64,000 bases of DNA. Source: Sphingobacteriaceae bacterium (lineage in GTDB: Bacteria > Bacteroidota > Bacteroidia > Sphingobacteriales > Sphingobacteriaceae). The notes under the pieces are model-generated. The model saw nothing but the letters and a program-made list of their open reading frames with translations, had not been told where the DNA came from and searched no databases. Location of the stretch: NCBI GenBank assembly GCA_947460875.1, contig CANHGR010000002.1, positions 124,001-188,000 of the forward strand. Reading direction: 5' to 3'. The number at the start of each line of letters is the position of its first letter. Position 1 is the first letter of the stretch. Shown in pieces: positions 1 through 7,820 of this stretch. The translations under genes and the position numbers were made by a program.

Positions 1-1343
1 AATTGTAAACCCCGATAATAGGTGACACGCTGATATATTGCGCGCGCTTCTGCATTCCTATTCGGAATGGACTCCATAATATCAACAGCTTCTTGATAAT
101 CTTTGGTTGACAGCAGCACTTGTCCAAGAAGAATTTTCGCTTCTGTTATTTTTTTTGATGAGGGAAATGTCCTTATGAATTCCTGTGTAGCATCAAGTGC
201 AACTTCGTGGAACTCCAACTCATAAGAAAGCTTAGCATAATTAAAAAGACCTTCTTCTTGTAGGCTCTTGTCAAAAGCAAGCTTTGAAGCTCTAAAAAAT
301 GCATTTCGTGCACCTTGTTTATTGTTTGTTTGTAAAAATGAAGCTCCAAGAGCTATCATGCCATTTTGATAGTATAAATCAGGTTCATTCATTTTTTCGA
401 ACTCTGAAATGGCGGCGACAAAGTTCTTAAGTTTAAAGTTGCTGTAGCCAATTTGGTAACTGTCCTGAGTGTTCTGACTTCGGCCCAAATCGCGCTGTTG
501 AAACTGATTGTAATAATTGCCGGCCTGTGGATAATTCTCTTTGGCAAAATAGGTTGCGCCAACAATTCTGAGCATCTCTGTTTTGTACTGATCGTCGATC
601 GTTGATAATGCCGGAATTGTGTATATTAAAATATCATCATATCGCTGATCAAGGAAATATAAGGTGGATACATAATAAGGGTAACTGGATGAATATTTTG
701 TCGATCCTTTAAGTCTCTCAAATTCGTTGAGAGATGTCTTATAATCTGCATTGAGATAACTGATATAAGCGTAATAATATATTGCTTCTTCCTGATGATC
801 GCTTTTTATATCCTTTAATTTACTAAATAAAGGCTCGGAAGTATTATAATCTTGCTGGGAAAAATAGGAATAGGCCTGCATATACAAAAATTCGTTGTGG
901 TCTCTATTGGCAAGGCTCTGGGCGTTAATCTTACTCAGCCATTCGATGGTTTTTGGATAGTCTCTCTTATCGAAATAAGAGCTCGCAACATAGAAGTAGG
1001 CTAGGTCAGAATTAGTGCTAATTGGATATTCTTCAACAAAAGCCAGTAATAATTTCTCTGCATCCTGGTTTCCAAGCTTTAAGGCACAAACTGCTCGGTA
1101 ATATTCTGAATTCTCTTGTAGAAGGGACAGTTTTTGCAGATTGTCGGTAAATGTTATAGCGGACATCCGACTTTCAGAAACTTGTCTGAAATGTTCGCTG
1201 GCAGCTGCATATTTTCCCTTATTAAAAAGTTCTATCGCAGTGTTGTAAGTATTGTTTGTTGTAAACCATGCCGTTTGTTGACCAAAGGATGTTGTAGATA
1301 TCAGTAAAAAAAGAATGAGTAGGGGAATATAATTCTTAAACAT
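1..1343 (-). CDS. TPR-repeat secreted protein, N-terminal part (runs off window)
   Basis: Translating the minus strand from an ATG at 1343 gives at least 447 residues without a stop up to the window edge. The start, MFKNYIPLLILFLLISTTSFG, has a lysine, a hydrophobic core and an SxxFG end, so it looks like a signal peptide for export to the periplasm. The rest is helical and repetitive with a spacing near 35 residues (for example 'AIELFNKGKYAAASEHF' and 'YYYAYISYLNADYKTSLNEF'), as in tetratricopeptide arrays of cell-envelope scaffold proteins. Large exported TPR proteins of this style are common in Bacteroidota and are usually annotated only as TPR proteins. No enzymatic motif is visible. The C-terminus, and therefore any further domain, lies outside the window. 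The start is supported by the signal peptide directly after it. Confidence 0.85.
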   Translation of the reverse strand, partial: MFKNYIPLLILFLLISTTSFGQQTAWFTTNNTYNTAIELFNKGKYAAASEHFRQVSESRMSAITFTDNLQKLSLLQENSEYYRAVCALKLGNQDAEKLLLAFVEEYPISTNSDLAYFYVASSYFDKRDYPKTIEWLSKINAQSLANRDHNEFLYMQAYSYFSQQDYNTSEPLFSKLKDIKSDHQEEAIYYYAYISYLNADYKTSLNEFERLKGSTKYSSSYPYYVSTLYFLDQRYDDILIYTIPALSTIDDQYKTEMLRIVGATYFAKENYPQAGNYYNQFQQRDLGRSQNTQDSYQIGYSNFKLKNFVAAISEFEKMNEPDLYYQNGMIALGASFLQTNNKQGARNAFFRASKLAFDKSLQEEGLFNYAKLSYELEFHEVALDATQEFIRTFPSSKKITEAKILLGQVLLSTKDYQEAVDIMESIPNRNAEARAIYQRVTYYRGLQ

Positions 1344-1483
1344 ACTTAACCAGAATATATAATATAGCTAATATAGCGGTCTAGGTTTGTTTGCAAGTTC
1401 AATAGAAACTAACATATGTTGAAAAACTGCATATTTAACGCATACAGCCTTTGGAATGGTATTAAGCTGGGATAAAAAATAGA

Positions 1484-2431
1484 TTAAGCCGGACTTCGCT
1501 GACTGGCGAGAAGGTACAAAACAGCCATTCGGATAGCTACTCCATTTTCAACTTGATCAAGTATGACAGACTGTTGACTATCCGCCACATCACTGGTAAT
1601 TTCTACGCCGCGATTGATGGGGCCCGGGTGCATAATCATGATCTCTTTGTCTAAAGAGTCAAGGATTTGTTTATCGAGTCCATAGAGCATTGAATATTCT
1701 CTAAGCGAGGGGAAATATTTTATTTCCTGGCGCTCGAGTTGAATTCGTAACATATTTGCGACATCACACCAATTTAATGCTTTTAACAGGTTGTATTCAA
1801 TTTTTACTCCCAGCGTATGAATATACTTTGGAATGAGTGTTGTTGGTCCGCAAACCATCACCTCCGCGCCCAGTTTCTGCAGGCAGATGATATTTGATAG
1901 CGCGACGCGCGAATGCAGAATATCACCAATGATAACCACCTTCTTTCCTCGTACTTCGCCATATTTCTCTTTTATCGAAAATGCGTCGAGCAGTGCCTGT
2001 GTGGGATGCTCATGTGCGCCGTCGCCCGCATTGACAATCTGTGCATTTACGTGTTTGCTCAAAAATACGCCTGCTCCAGGATAGGGGTGGCGCATAACAA
2101 CCATATCCACTTTCATTGCTAGAATGTTGTTTACAGTATCAATAAGCGTTTCCCCCTTGCTCACTGAGGATGAAGCAGCAGAAAAATTCACAACATCAGC
2201 CGAAAGTCGCTTTTGTGCCAATTCAAATGATAAGCGCGTACGTGTAGAGTTTTCAAAAAATATATTGGCAATGGTAATATCTCGAAGAGAGGGAACCTTT
2301 TTAATCGGTCGATTTAGAACATCCTTGAACGTATTGGCGGTTTCAAAAATAAGCTCAATATCTCTGACAGTTAGGTCTTTAATACCCAAAAGGTGTCTGG
2401 TACTGAGTTTTTTGGATTTTGACTGGCTCAT
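1484..2431 (-). CDS. pyrB: Aspartate carbamoyltransferase catalytic subunit
   Basis: Transfers the carbamoyl group from carbamoyl phosphate to L-aspartate, the committed step of pyrimidine synthesis in the cytosol. At 315 residues it has the usual length of a catalytic chain. The carbamoyl-phosphate loop STRTRLSF lies at residues 62-69, HPTQALLDAF near 140, and the C-terminal HPGPINRGVEI near 268; all key Ser, Thr, Arg and His residues are present. It lies 61 bp downstream of pyrR on the same strand, so the two probably form a pyrR-pyrB operon. No regulatory chain gene (pyrI) is adjacent. The spacer before pyrB contains short AACC-rich repeats (2439-2460), described separately. Confidence 0.96.
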   Translation of the reverse strand: MSQSKSKKLSTRHLLGIKDLTVRDIELIFETANTFKDVLNRPIKKVPSLRDITIANIFFENSTRTRLSFELAQKRLSADVVNFSAASSSVSKGETLIDTVNNILAMKVDMVVMRHPYPGAGVFLSKHVNAQIVNAGDGAHEHPTQALLDAFSIKEKYGEVRGKKVVIIGDILHSRVALSNIICLQKLGAEVMVCGPTTLIPKYIHTLGVKIEYNLLKALNWCDVANMLRIQLERQEIKYFPSLREYSMLYGLDKQILDSLDKEIMIMHPGPINRGVEITSDVADSQQSVILDQVENGVAIRMAVLYLLASQRSPA

Positions 2432-2492
2432 TTAGTTTCGTTGGTTCATTGGTTTATTCCTTCTGTCGTTGTCAAATTTCACTAGATGGTTT

Positions 2493-3032
2493 TTATTCAG
2501 TGATCAATGTTACCTTATCTTCTTCATCGGTTTCTTCCCAGCTCACTATTACTTTTTGTGAGTTTATTGAGTCCACTTCAATGCCAATATAATCAGGTTC
2601 AATTGGTAGTTGTCTTGCGAAGCGTCGATTCACTAGTACCAAGAGTTCCACTTTCTCTGGTCTGCCGAAGGCTTGTAAGGCATCCATCGCTGCGCGGATA
2701 GTGCGTCCGGTCCACAATACATCATCCACCAATATTACTTTTTTTCCTTCCACTATAAAATCAATTTCAGTGCTACTTGGAAATAAAGGCTCTTCGCCGC
2801 GACGAAAATCATCCCTAAAAAAGGTTATGTCGAGATTTCCACGGAGTATCTCAGCTTTGGGTAGAATTTTTTGTAGCTCTGCCGTAATGCGCTGAGACAG
2901 TATGATACCCCTTGGCTGAATCCCTAGGATTACTGAATCAGAAAAATCATTATGATTTTCTATTAATTGGTGGCAAAGCCGTTGAAGGGTGATTTGAAAT
3001 TTCTGACCGTTGAGGAGTATCAGGTTTTGCAT
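2493..3032 (-). CDS. pyrR: Bifunctional pyr operon regulator / uracil phosphoribosyltransferase PyrR
   Basis: PyrR-family protein of the type I phosphoribosyltransferase fold. The PRPP loop VILVDDVLWTGRTIRAA is near residues 98-114 and the N-terminal segment QNLILLNGQKFQITLQRLCHQ matches the family start. The reading frame is open up to 3122, but a TAnnTTTG promoter box lies at 3051-3058 and family members begin at MQNLIL, so I place the start at the ATG at 3032 (179 aa, the usual size). In Firmicutes PyrR binds pyr mRNA and controls attenuation; whether it does so here cannot be read from the sequence, and I saw no clear PyrR-binding anti-antiterminator before pyrB. It may act mainly in uracil salvage. 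Confidence 0.93.
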   Translation of the reverse strand: MQNLILLNGQKFQITLQRLCHQLIENHNDFSDSVILGIQPRGIILSQRITAELQKILPKAEILRGNLDITFFRDDFRRGEEPLFPSSTEIDFIVEGKKVILVDDVLWTGRTIRAAMDALQAFGRPEKVELLVLVNRRFARQLPIEPDYIGIEVDSINSQKVIVSWEETDEEDKVTLITE

Positions 3033-3050
3033 CAGTAGTGATGATTTGGG

Positions 3051-3058
3051 CAAAAATA
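3051..3058 (-). promoter_or_regulatory. -7 box of pyrR promoter (TATTTTTG)
   Basis: The minus strand reads TATTTTTG, an exact match to the Bacteroidota TAnnTTTG -7 element, 18 nt before the chosen pyrR ATG. It makes any start upstream of it unlikely. I did not find a convincing TTG -33 element. Confidence 0.6.
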
Positions 3059-3130
3059 TGAAAAATTTAGGGAATGATGAATGATTAATTAATGATCTAC
3101 GGCAATTAACCAGTCTTCTCAAAGGTCCCT

Positions 3131-3168
3131 AAACAAAAAAGCCGTTCTGATTTGTCAGAACGGCTTTT
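3131..3168 (-). terminator. Intrinsic terminator of rpsA
   Basis: Perfect 10-bp stem (3141-3150 with 3155-3164, GCCGTTCTGA/TCAGAACGGC), 4-nt loop, followed on the minus strand by six T residues. It lies 15 nt beyond the rpsA stop codon and separates rpsA from pyrR. Confidence 0.9.
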
Positions 3169-3183
3169 AAATAGATCAAATAA

Positions 3184-5157
3184 TTATTTAGCTTCCTCTT
3201 CTTCAGACTTCTTCGCTGCAGACTTCTTAGCCTTATTTTCAGCTCCTTCCATCTTCTCTTTCAATTGTGCTAACACATCAAGATCGCCAAGGGTTGATTT
3301 CTCAACTGAATCTTTGATTTTCTTAACAGCATTTGAAGCGGATTTCTGCTCTGTTTTCTTTTGATTTACTTCAACCGTTCTTGCTTCAGCCTTAGCCTCC
3401 TCCCAAATCCGTGAATGAGAAACAACGATACGCTTAGAATCTTTATTAAACTCAATAATTCTAAATTCAGCAGTTTCTTCCGCTTTCAGTGGTTGACCAT
3501 TTTCTTTAACTGTGTGTTTAACCGGAGCGAATCCTTCAACACCATAAGGTAAAGCAACGATTGAGCCCTTATCTGTTACCTTTAAAACGGTGCCTTCATG
3601 CACACTGTCTGTCATAAAGATGGTTTCGAAAGTATCCCAAGGGTTTTCTTCAAGCTGTTTGTGACCTAAGCTGAGTTTGCGATTTTCTTCGTCAAGTTCA
3701 AGAACAACAACGTCTAGTACTTCACCCACTTTAGTGAATTCGTTTGGATGATTTACTTTTTTAGACCATGAAAGATCTGAAATATGGATCAAGCCGTCGA
3801 TTCCTTCTTCGATTTCAACAAAGACACCGAAATTGGTCATGTTTTTTACGGTAGCGTTATACTTGCTTCCGATAGGATATCTTGCTGCAATGTTCTTCCA
3901 TGGATCTGGCATTAATTGTTTAATTCCGAGACTCATTTTACGTTCCTCACGATCAAGTGTTAAAACCTGAGCTTCAACTTCATCGCCAACTTTCATAAAA
4001 TCCTGTGGATTACGAAGGTTTTGAGACCATGACATTTCTGAAACATGGATTAATCCTTCCACTCCAGGAATAATTTCCAGGAATGCACCGTAATCTGCAA
4101 CAGTTACAATCTTGCCTTTTACTTTCGAACCTATTTCAAGAGTAGTATCTAGTGATTGCCAAGGATGGGGGGTTAATTGTTTTAATCCTAAGGCGATACG
4201 TTTTTTCTCATCATCAAAATCAAGTACTACCACATTGATCTTTTGATCTAATGCAAGTACTTCTCTCGGATGCTCTATACGTCCCCAAGAAATATCAGTG
4301 ATGTGTAATAGACCATCTACACCGCCAAGATCTATAAATACACCGAAGTCAGTGATGTTTTTCACTGTACCTTCAAGTACCTGACCTTTTTCAAGTTTCG
4401 CAACGATCTCTGTTTTTTGATTTTCTAAATCGTCTTCGATCAGAACTTTATGAGATACCACAACGTTTTTAAATTCGTGGTTGATCTTAACTACTTTAAA
4501 CTCCATCGTCTTGCCTACGTAAATATCGTAGTCGCGAATGGGTTTTATGTCAATTTGAGAACCTGGAAGGAATGCCTCAACGCCCATAATATCAACGATT
4601 AAGCCGCCTTTTGTACGACTTTTAACGTAACCATTAATAATAGTGTCGTTATCAAGAGCTGCGTTAATGGTTTCCCAGGATTTTTGAGTTTTTGCACGTT
4701 TTCGAGACAAAACTAACTGACCGTTAGCGTCTTCTTGCGATTCAACAAATACATCCACTTCATCGCCAATCTTAAGATCAGGTGTGTCGCGGAATTCAGA
4801 AAGAGAAACTAAACCGTCAGATTTAAATCCGACGTTTAATACGACATCTTTATTGTTAATCGATACTACAACGCCAGAGATTATCTCGCCTTGGTTGATT
4901 GAATGAAAAGTCTCGGCATACTGATCTTCGAGTTTTTTACGCTCTTCTTTGCTGTAATTGCCAAATCCTTTGTCGTCAGAATCCCAATCAAAGTCACCTG
5001 AAGGGGTAACCATAGATTTAGATTTGATTTCTTCAATCGATAATGAATCAGCTTCTGATTCAATGTTTTCTTTTTCTTTAACCGATACGGTTTCTGTGCC
5101 TTGAAGTTCAGCTTCTGTAGCTTGTAACTCTTTTTCTGCTTCTTGTTTTTTAGCCAT
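3184..5157 (-). CDS. rpsA: 30S ribosomal protein S1
   Basis: Ribosomal protein S1, the RNA-binding protein that helps the 30S subunit capture mRNA. The 657-residue product has an acidic N-terminal extension (about 1-85) followed by six S1/OB-fold repeats. Repeats 3-5 are the clearest, with the recurring signature GxVxxxxxFGxFVxxxxGxDGLxHxSDxSW (for example near 275-300 and 450-475). The tail, from about 610, is rich in Lys, Glu and Ala. S1 matters in Bacteroidota because most of their mRNAs lack a Shine-Dalgarno sequence. This gene itself has GGAG 13 nt before its ATG and a 5' hairpin (separate entries). It is followed by a strong terminator, so it is probably monocistronic. Confidence 0.96.
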   Translation of the reverse strand: MAKKQEAEKELQATEAELQGTETVSVKEKENIESEADSLSIEEIKSKSMVTPSGDFDWDSDDKGFGNYSKEERKKLEDQYAETFHSINQGEIISGVVVSINNKDVVLNVGFKSDGLVSLSEFRDTPDLKIGDEVDVFVESQEDANGQLVLSRKRAKTQKSWETINAALDNDTIINGYVKSRTKGGLIVDIMGVEAFLPGSQIDIKPIRDYDIYVGKTMEFKVVKINHEFKNVVVSHKVLIEDDLENQKTEIVAKLEKGQVLEGTVKNITDFGVFIDLGGVDGLLHITDISWGRIEHPREVLALDQKINVVVLDFDDEKKRIALGLKQLTPHPWQSLDTTLEIGSKVKGKIVTVADYGAFLEIIPGVEGLIHVSEMSWSQNLRNPQDFMKVGDEVEAQVLTLDREERKMSLGIKQLMPDPWKNIAARYPIGSKYNATVKNMTNFGVFVEIEEGIDGLIHISDLSWSKKVNHPNEFTKVGEVLDVVVLELDEENRKLSLGHKQLEENPWDTFETIFMTDSVHEGTVLKVTDKGSIVALPYGVEGFAPVKHTVKENGQPLKAEETAEFRIIEFNKDSKRIVVSHSRIWEEAKAEARTVEVNQKKTEQKSASNAVKKIKDSVEKSTLGDLDVLAQLKEKMEGAENKAKKSAAKKSEEEEAK

Positions 5158-5178
5158 TAATTAATTTATCTCCTTTTT

Positions 5179-5194
5179 CCCAATTTGAATTGGG
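5179..5194 (-). promoter_or_regulatory. 5'-terminal hairpin and Shine-Dalgarno in rpsA leader
   Basis: Perfect inverted repeat CCCAATT-tg-AATTGGG directly downstream of the -7 box and upstream of GGAG (5170-5173) and the ATG at 5157. If transcription begins 5-7 nt after the -7 box, the stem forms the very 5' end of the mRNA. Autogenous control of S1 is known in Proteobacteria; a role for this hairpin is inference. Confidence 0.45.
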
Positions 5195-5198
5195 ACTG

Positions 5199-5206
5199 CA
5201 AAGGTA
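5199..5206 (-). promoter_or_regulatory. -7 box of rpsA promoter (TACCTTTG)
   Basis: The minus strand reads TACCTTTG followed by CA, one of the most typical Bacteroidota -7 sequences. It lies 41 nt before the rpsA ATG. No clear -33 TTG is visible. Confidence 0.65.
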
Positions 5207-5370
5207 GGAAAATACATTTTTAAATAGAAAGATTTTTTAGTATTAGATTTCAATAGTTTTTTATGTATCAGGCAGTTCTGAATTTAACGCCTATTTATCC
5301 TTCTTAAAGGAGCAGCGCTTGATGCAGATTAGAATTGAATGGATTCACGGAAAGACAGTCGGAGTCGATT

Positions 5371-5559
5371 TTATCCTGCATTTTTCACAATCCAAATATT
5401 TTCAGAAGTGATACTGCCATGGTCCCAGTTTCCTCGCCTTTTTACAAGGATAAATCGCTGGTCGAGATGTGTTGTTGCATAATTTATTAAAACAGGAAGA
5501 TCTCCTTTAAAGGGAATTCTGCCAAACGTAATCACAATCGGGGCCGGACCACATAAAGT
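5371..5559 (-). pseudogene. Remnant of an unidentified coding sequence
   Basis: In the otherwise empty 500 bp between cmk and rpsA the minus strand has an open stretch of about 62 codons ending at TAA (5371-5373). It is bounded upstream by an in-frame TAA and contains no ATG. The translation looks like real protein (GRIPFKGDLPVLINYATTH, then DQRFILVKRRGNWDHG) with balanced composition and no low complexity. I read it as the C-terminal remnant of a gene whose 5' part is lost. I do not recognise the family. The rest of the gap (5207-5370 and 5560-5657) shows nothing further. Confidence 0.45.
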
Positions 5560-5657
5560 TTAGAAATTCTTCATAAGATCAATAAAAATGCTCAATTAAA
5601 GTGCTTTAACGGAACGTTGACCCCTATTTTTCTCAAAAATGGAAGGAGAATCTTCTT

Positions 5658-6332
5658 TCATTTTAGTAAGGGTTTAATTAGTTGAAGTATAAACTTAAGT
5701 TGTTCTCGCTCCGTAAGCTCAGTATTATCTAAAATTATAGCTTCTTCAGCGCGAGTCAAGGGGCTTTCTTTTCTGGTAGTATCTTGATAGTCACGATGAG
5801 CAAGGTTGTCAACTATTTCTTCAAATGAGACGTCTTCTTTTTTCGCAATTAGCTCGTTATATCGACGCTGCGCACGGACATTTGGATCTGCTGTCATGAA
5901 GATCTTTACTTGTGCATCTGGAAATACTGCAGTGCCAATATCTCGTCCATCCATTACGATGTTTTTAGATTTGCCCATCAGCTGCTGCTGTTTTACCATT
6001 GCAGCTCGTACCGCTCTATTTGTGCTTACATCACTCACCCTTTCTGAAATATACATTTGCCGAATTTCTTCAGATACTTCCTCGCCATTAAGACTGATGT
6101 GAGTTTGGTAATCGCGAGAATGGAAATTAAGCTGTATATGTTGAAGTGCCTCGGTAATTTTTTGATTATCTGAAGGATCGATTTTATTTCTAAGAAAATA
6201 AAGTGTGACTGCCCTGTACATTGCTCCACTGTCTATATATACAAAGTGAAGATGTTTTGCAAGCGCCTTTGCGAGTGTGCTTTTGCCACAAGAAGAATAA
6301 CCGTCAATCGCTATCACAAAGTTTTTATCCAT
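5658..6332 (-). CDS. cmk: Cytidylate kinase
   Basis: Phosphorylates CMP and dCMP to the diphosphates in pyrimidine salvage and nucleic-acid precursor supply. The 224-residue product starts with the P-loop IAIDGYSSCGKST (residues 7-19), followed by the CMP-binding segment IDSGAMYRAVTLYF near 34-47, the MDGRDIGTAVFPDA motif near 126-139, and a C-terminal lid rich in Arg (HRDYQDTTRKESPL). All catalytic elements are intact. The ATG at 6332 lies only 5 nt after a TACATTTG promoter box, so the mRNA is probably nearly leaderless. It is divergent from arfB. Confidence 0.95.
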   Translation of the reverse strand: MDKNFVIAIDGYSSCGKSTLAKALAKHLHFVYIDSGAMYRAVTLYFLRNKIDPSDNQKITEALQHIQLNFHSRDYQTHISLNGEEVSEEIRQMYISERVSDVSTNRAVRAAMVKQQQLMGKSKNIVMDGRDIGTAVFPDAQVKIFMTADPNVRAQRRYNELIAKKEDVSFEEIVDNLAHRDYQDTTRKESPLTRAEEAIILDNTELTEREQLKFILQLIKPLLK

Positions 6333-6337
6333 TGCGA

Positions 6338-6345
6338 CAAATGTA
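6338..6345 (-). promoter_or_regulatory. -7 box of cmk promoter (TACATTTG)
   Basis: Exact TAnnTTTG match on the minus strand ending 5 nt before the cmk ATG, so initiation would give a leaderless or nearly leaderless transcript. Confidence 0.55.
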
Positions 6346-6380
6346 ATATTTCAGCGTAAAATTAGAACCAACCAATTTCT

Positions 6381-6388
6381 TAATTTTG
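6381..6388 (+). promoter_or_regulatory. -7 box of arfB promoter (TAATTTTG)
   Basis: Exact TAnnTTTG match. It overlaps the in-frame TTG codon at 6386, which therefore cannot be the translation start if this box is used; the GTG at 6392 is then the first available start. Confidence 0.5.
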
Positions 6389-6391
6389 TCT

Positions 6392-6790
6392 GTGGAATTT
6401 AGTAAAGAAAGTCTTTTGCCTTTTATTTCGTTCAAGACATCCAGAAGTGGAGGTAAAGGTGGACAACATGTAAATAAAGTTTCAAGTAAAGTGGAACTGA
6501 ATTTTGACTTCGAAGCTGTCTCTTTTTTAACCGAAATTCAAAAGGACATAATTCGGCATAAGCTTTCAAATACAGGGCAGATTCAAATTATCACGGAAAA
6601 GGATAGGAGCCAACTTAGAAATAAGGATCGAAGTATCGAGAAGCTTTTCGACTTGCTAAAATTAGCAACGCATCAACCCAAAATCAGGAAAGCTACTATA
6701 CCGAAAAAATCAGTTACTGAGAAGCGCCTATTAGAAAAGCAGAAACAAGCAGTTAAAAAGATTTTCAGAAGGAAAAATTTCTTAGATTAA
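6392..6790 (+). CDS. arfB: Alternative ribosome-rescue factor ArfB (peptidyl-tRNA hydrolase)
   Basis: Codon-independent release factor homologue that hydrolyses peptidyl-tRNA on ribosomes stalled at mRNA ends. The catalytic GGQ loop is in RSGGKGGQHVNKVSSKVEL near residues 21-39. The C-terminal tail is strongly basic (KRLLEKQKQAVKKIFRRKNF), as needed to enter the empty mRNA channel; there is no codon-recognition domain. The length, about 132 aa, fits the ArfB/YaeJ family. The frame has no ATG near its beginning: possible starts are TTG 6386 and GTG 6392. I chose GTG because a -7 box covers the TTG. The gene faces lpxR convergently and is divergent from cmk. Confidence 0.88.
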   Translation: MEFSKESLLPFISFKTSRSGGKGGQHVNKVSSKVELNFDFEAVSFLTEIQKDIIRHKLSNTGQIQIITEKDRSQLRNKDRSIEKLFDLLKLATHQPKIRKATIPKKSVTEKRLLEKQKQAVKKIFRRKNFLD

Positions 6791-6807
6791 AAGCTTAGCA
6801 AAGAAAT

Positions 6808-7776
6808 TTAATTGAATTTATAGTACAAACTAATTGAACCATATTGATGGGACTTAGCAGTGCTTTTGATCTCTTTCGATTTGAAGGTCATGGAGAAATC
6901 AGCGGTCCATCTGCGCTTTGCATACATTGCCCCGATTTCTGAAGAAATAACAGTAGTTTTTACGTCATAAGTTACAGGCCCCTTATCGTTACTTAGTAAT
7001 CCGCCCTGCACTGTAGCGTCATAGGCAACGAAATTCACCATAGGCTTAATAAAGAAGAAAAATTCCGGTCCCGTTTCTAACCTTCCCTGTGATCTATTTA
7101 CTACGCGACTATTGTTTATCGCCGAATTATAAAGTGGATTGAGTCTTCCCGTTCTGATTATTAATCCTGCGCCACCTCCAGAATAAGTTGTGCCGACATT
7201 GACATATGCTATTGCAGAAAAATCAGCCTTGCTATTGCCGCTTCTTTTTAAAAATCGCATGTATTCCAAGCTGGTATTTAGGCCAACTTCATCATTTACC
7301 TGATATTGCCAGCCCTCTAGTTCATAAAATCCGACGCTTTTATGGAGAAATTCCTGTGCATCCTGAGCAAGGGATGAACGTCCGATGGTGCCAACTTGTA
7401 AATTCGCTTTTAAACTGTTCTCAGAGTCATATAACCAAGCCATATTAAAACCTCCAAAAAGGTATCCGGCAAATGGTCTATCGACAAACGCTATATCAGG
7501 GATGCTTCCTGATTGCGCATTGTAAATCCGCTGCCCAGCCTCGATTTCCCAAATTTTCTTATGTATGCTGCCATGTAGTTTGCTTTGATCTGTCGCATGC
7601 CGGAAAGTGATAAACAAACCGTTGGTATAGTAGCGATCCTGACCCTGAGCCAGGTAAGAATCATTGTCGCTTCTGAAGCCGAATTCATTTTTGTAATCTG
7701 CCTTCTGCGAGAAGGCAGTGAAAGTCTGAACAATAAAAAATGCGCAAATAGCAGGTTTAATTATCTTTATGTACAT
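6808..7776 (-). CDS. LpxR-like outer-membrane lipid A deacylase (DUF2219)
   Basis: Outer-membrane beta-barrel of the LpxR/DUF2219 family, whose characterised member removes the 3'-acyloxyacyl chain of lipid A. The 322-residue protein has a signal peptide ending at TAFSQ (about residue 23). The family motif follows directly: an Asn-Asp pair inside GFRSDNDSYLAQGQDRYYTNGL near 33-54. Amphipathic strands continue to a C-terminal strand ending in aromatic YYKFN, as expected for barrel insertion. It is 44 bp downstream of lon on the same strand and could share its transcript. Actual deacylase activity in this organism is inference from the family. Confidence 0.82.
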   Translation of the reverse strand: MYIKIIKPAICAFFIVQTFTAFSQKADYKNEFGFRSDNDSYLAQGQDRYYTNGLFITFRHATDQSKLHGSIHKKIWEIEAGQRIYNAQSGSIPDIAFVDRPFAGYLFGGFNMAWLYDSENSLKANLQVGTIGRSSLAQDAQEFLHKSVGFYELEGWQYQVNDEVGLNTSLEYMRFLKRSGNSKADFSAIAYVNVGTTYSGGGAGLIIRTGRLNPLYNSAINNSRVVNRSQGRLETGPEFFFFIKPMVNFVAYDATVQGGLLSNDKGPVTYDVKTTVISSEIGAMYAKRRWTADFSMTFKSKEIKSTAKSHQYGSISLYYKFN

Positions 7777-7820
7777 GTTGATAAATCGATAGGATTAACT
7801 GAAATTCTGAAAAGATTTGG

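Noticed and set aside
3033-3122. N-terminal extension of pyrR by 30 codons
   Set aside because: The extension has no family similarity and a -7 box lies inside it at 3051-3058.
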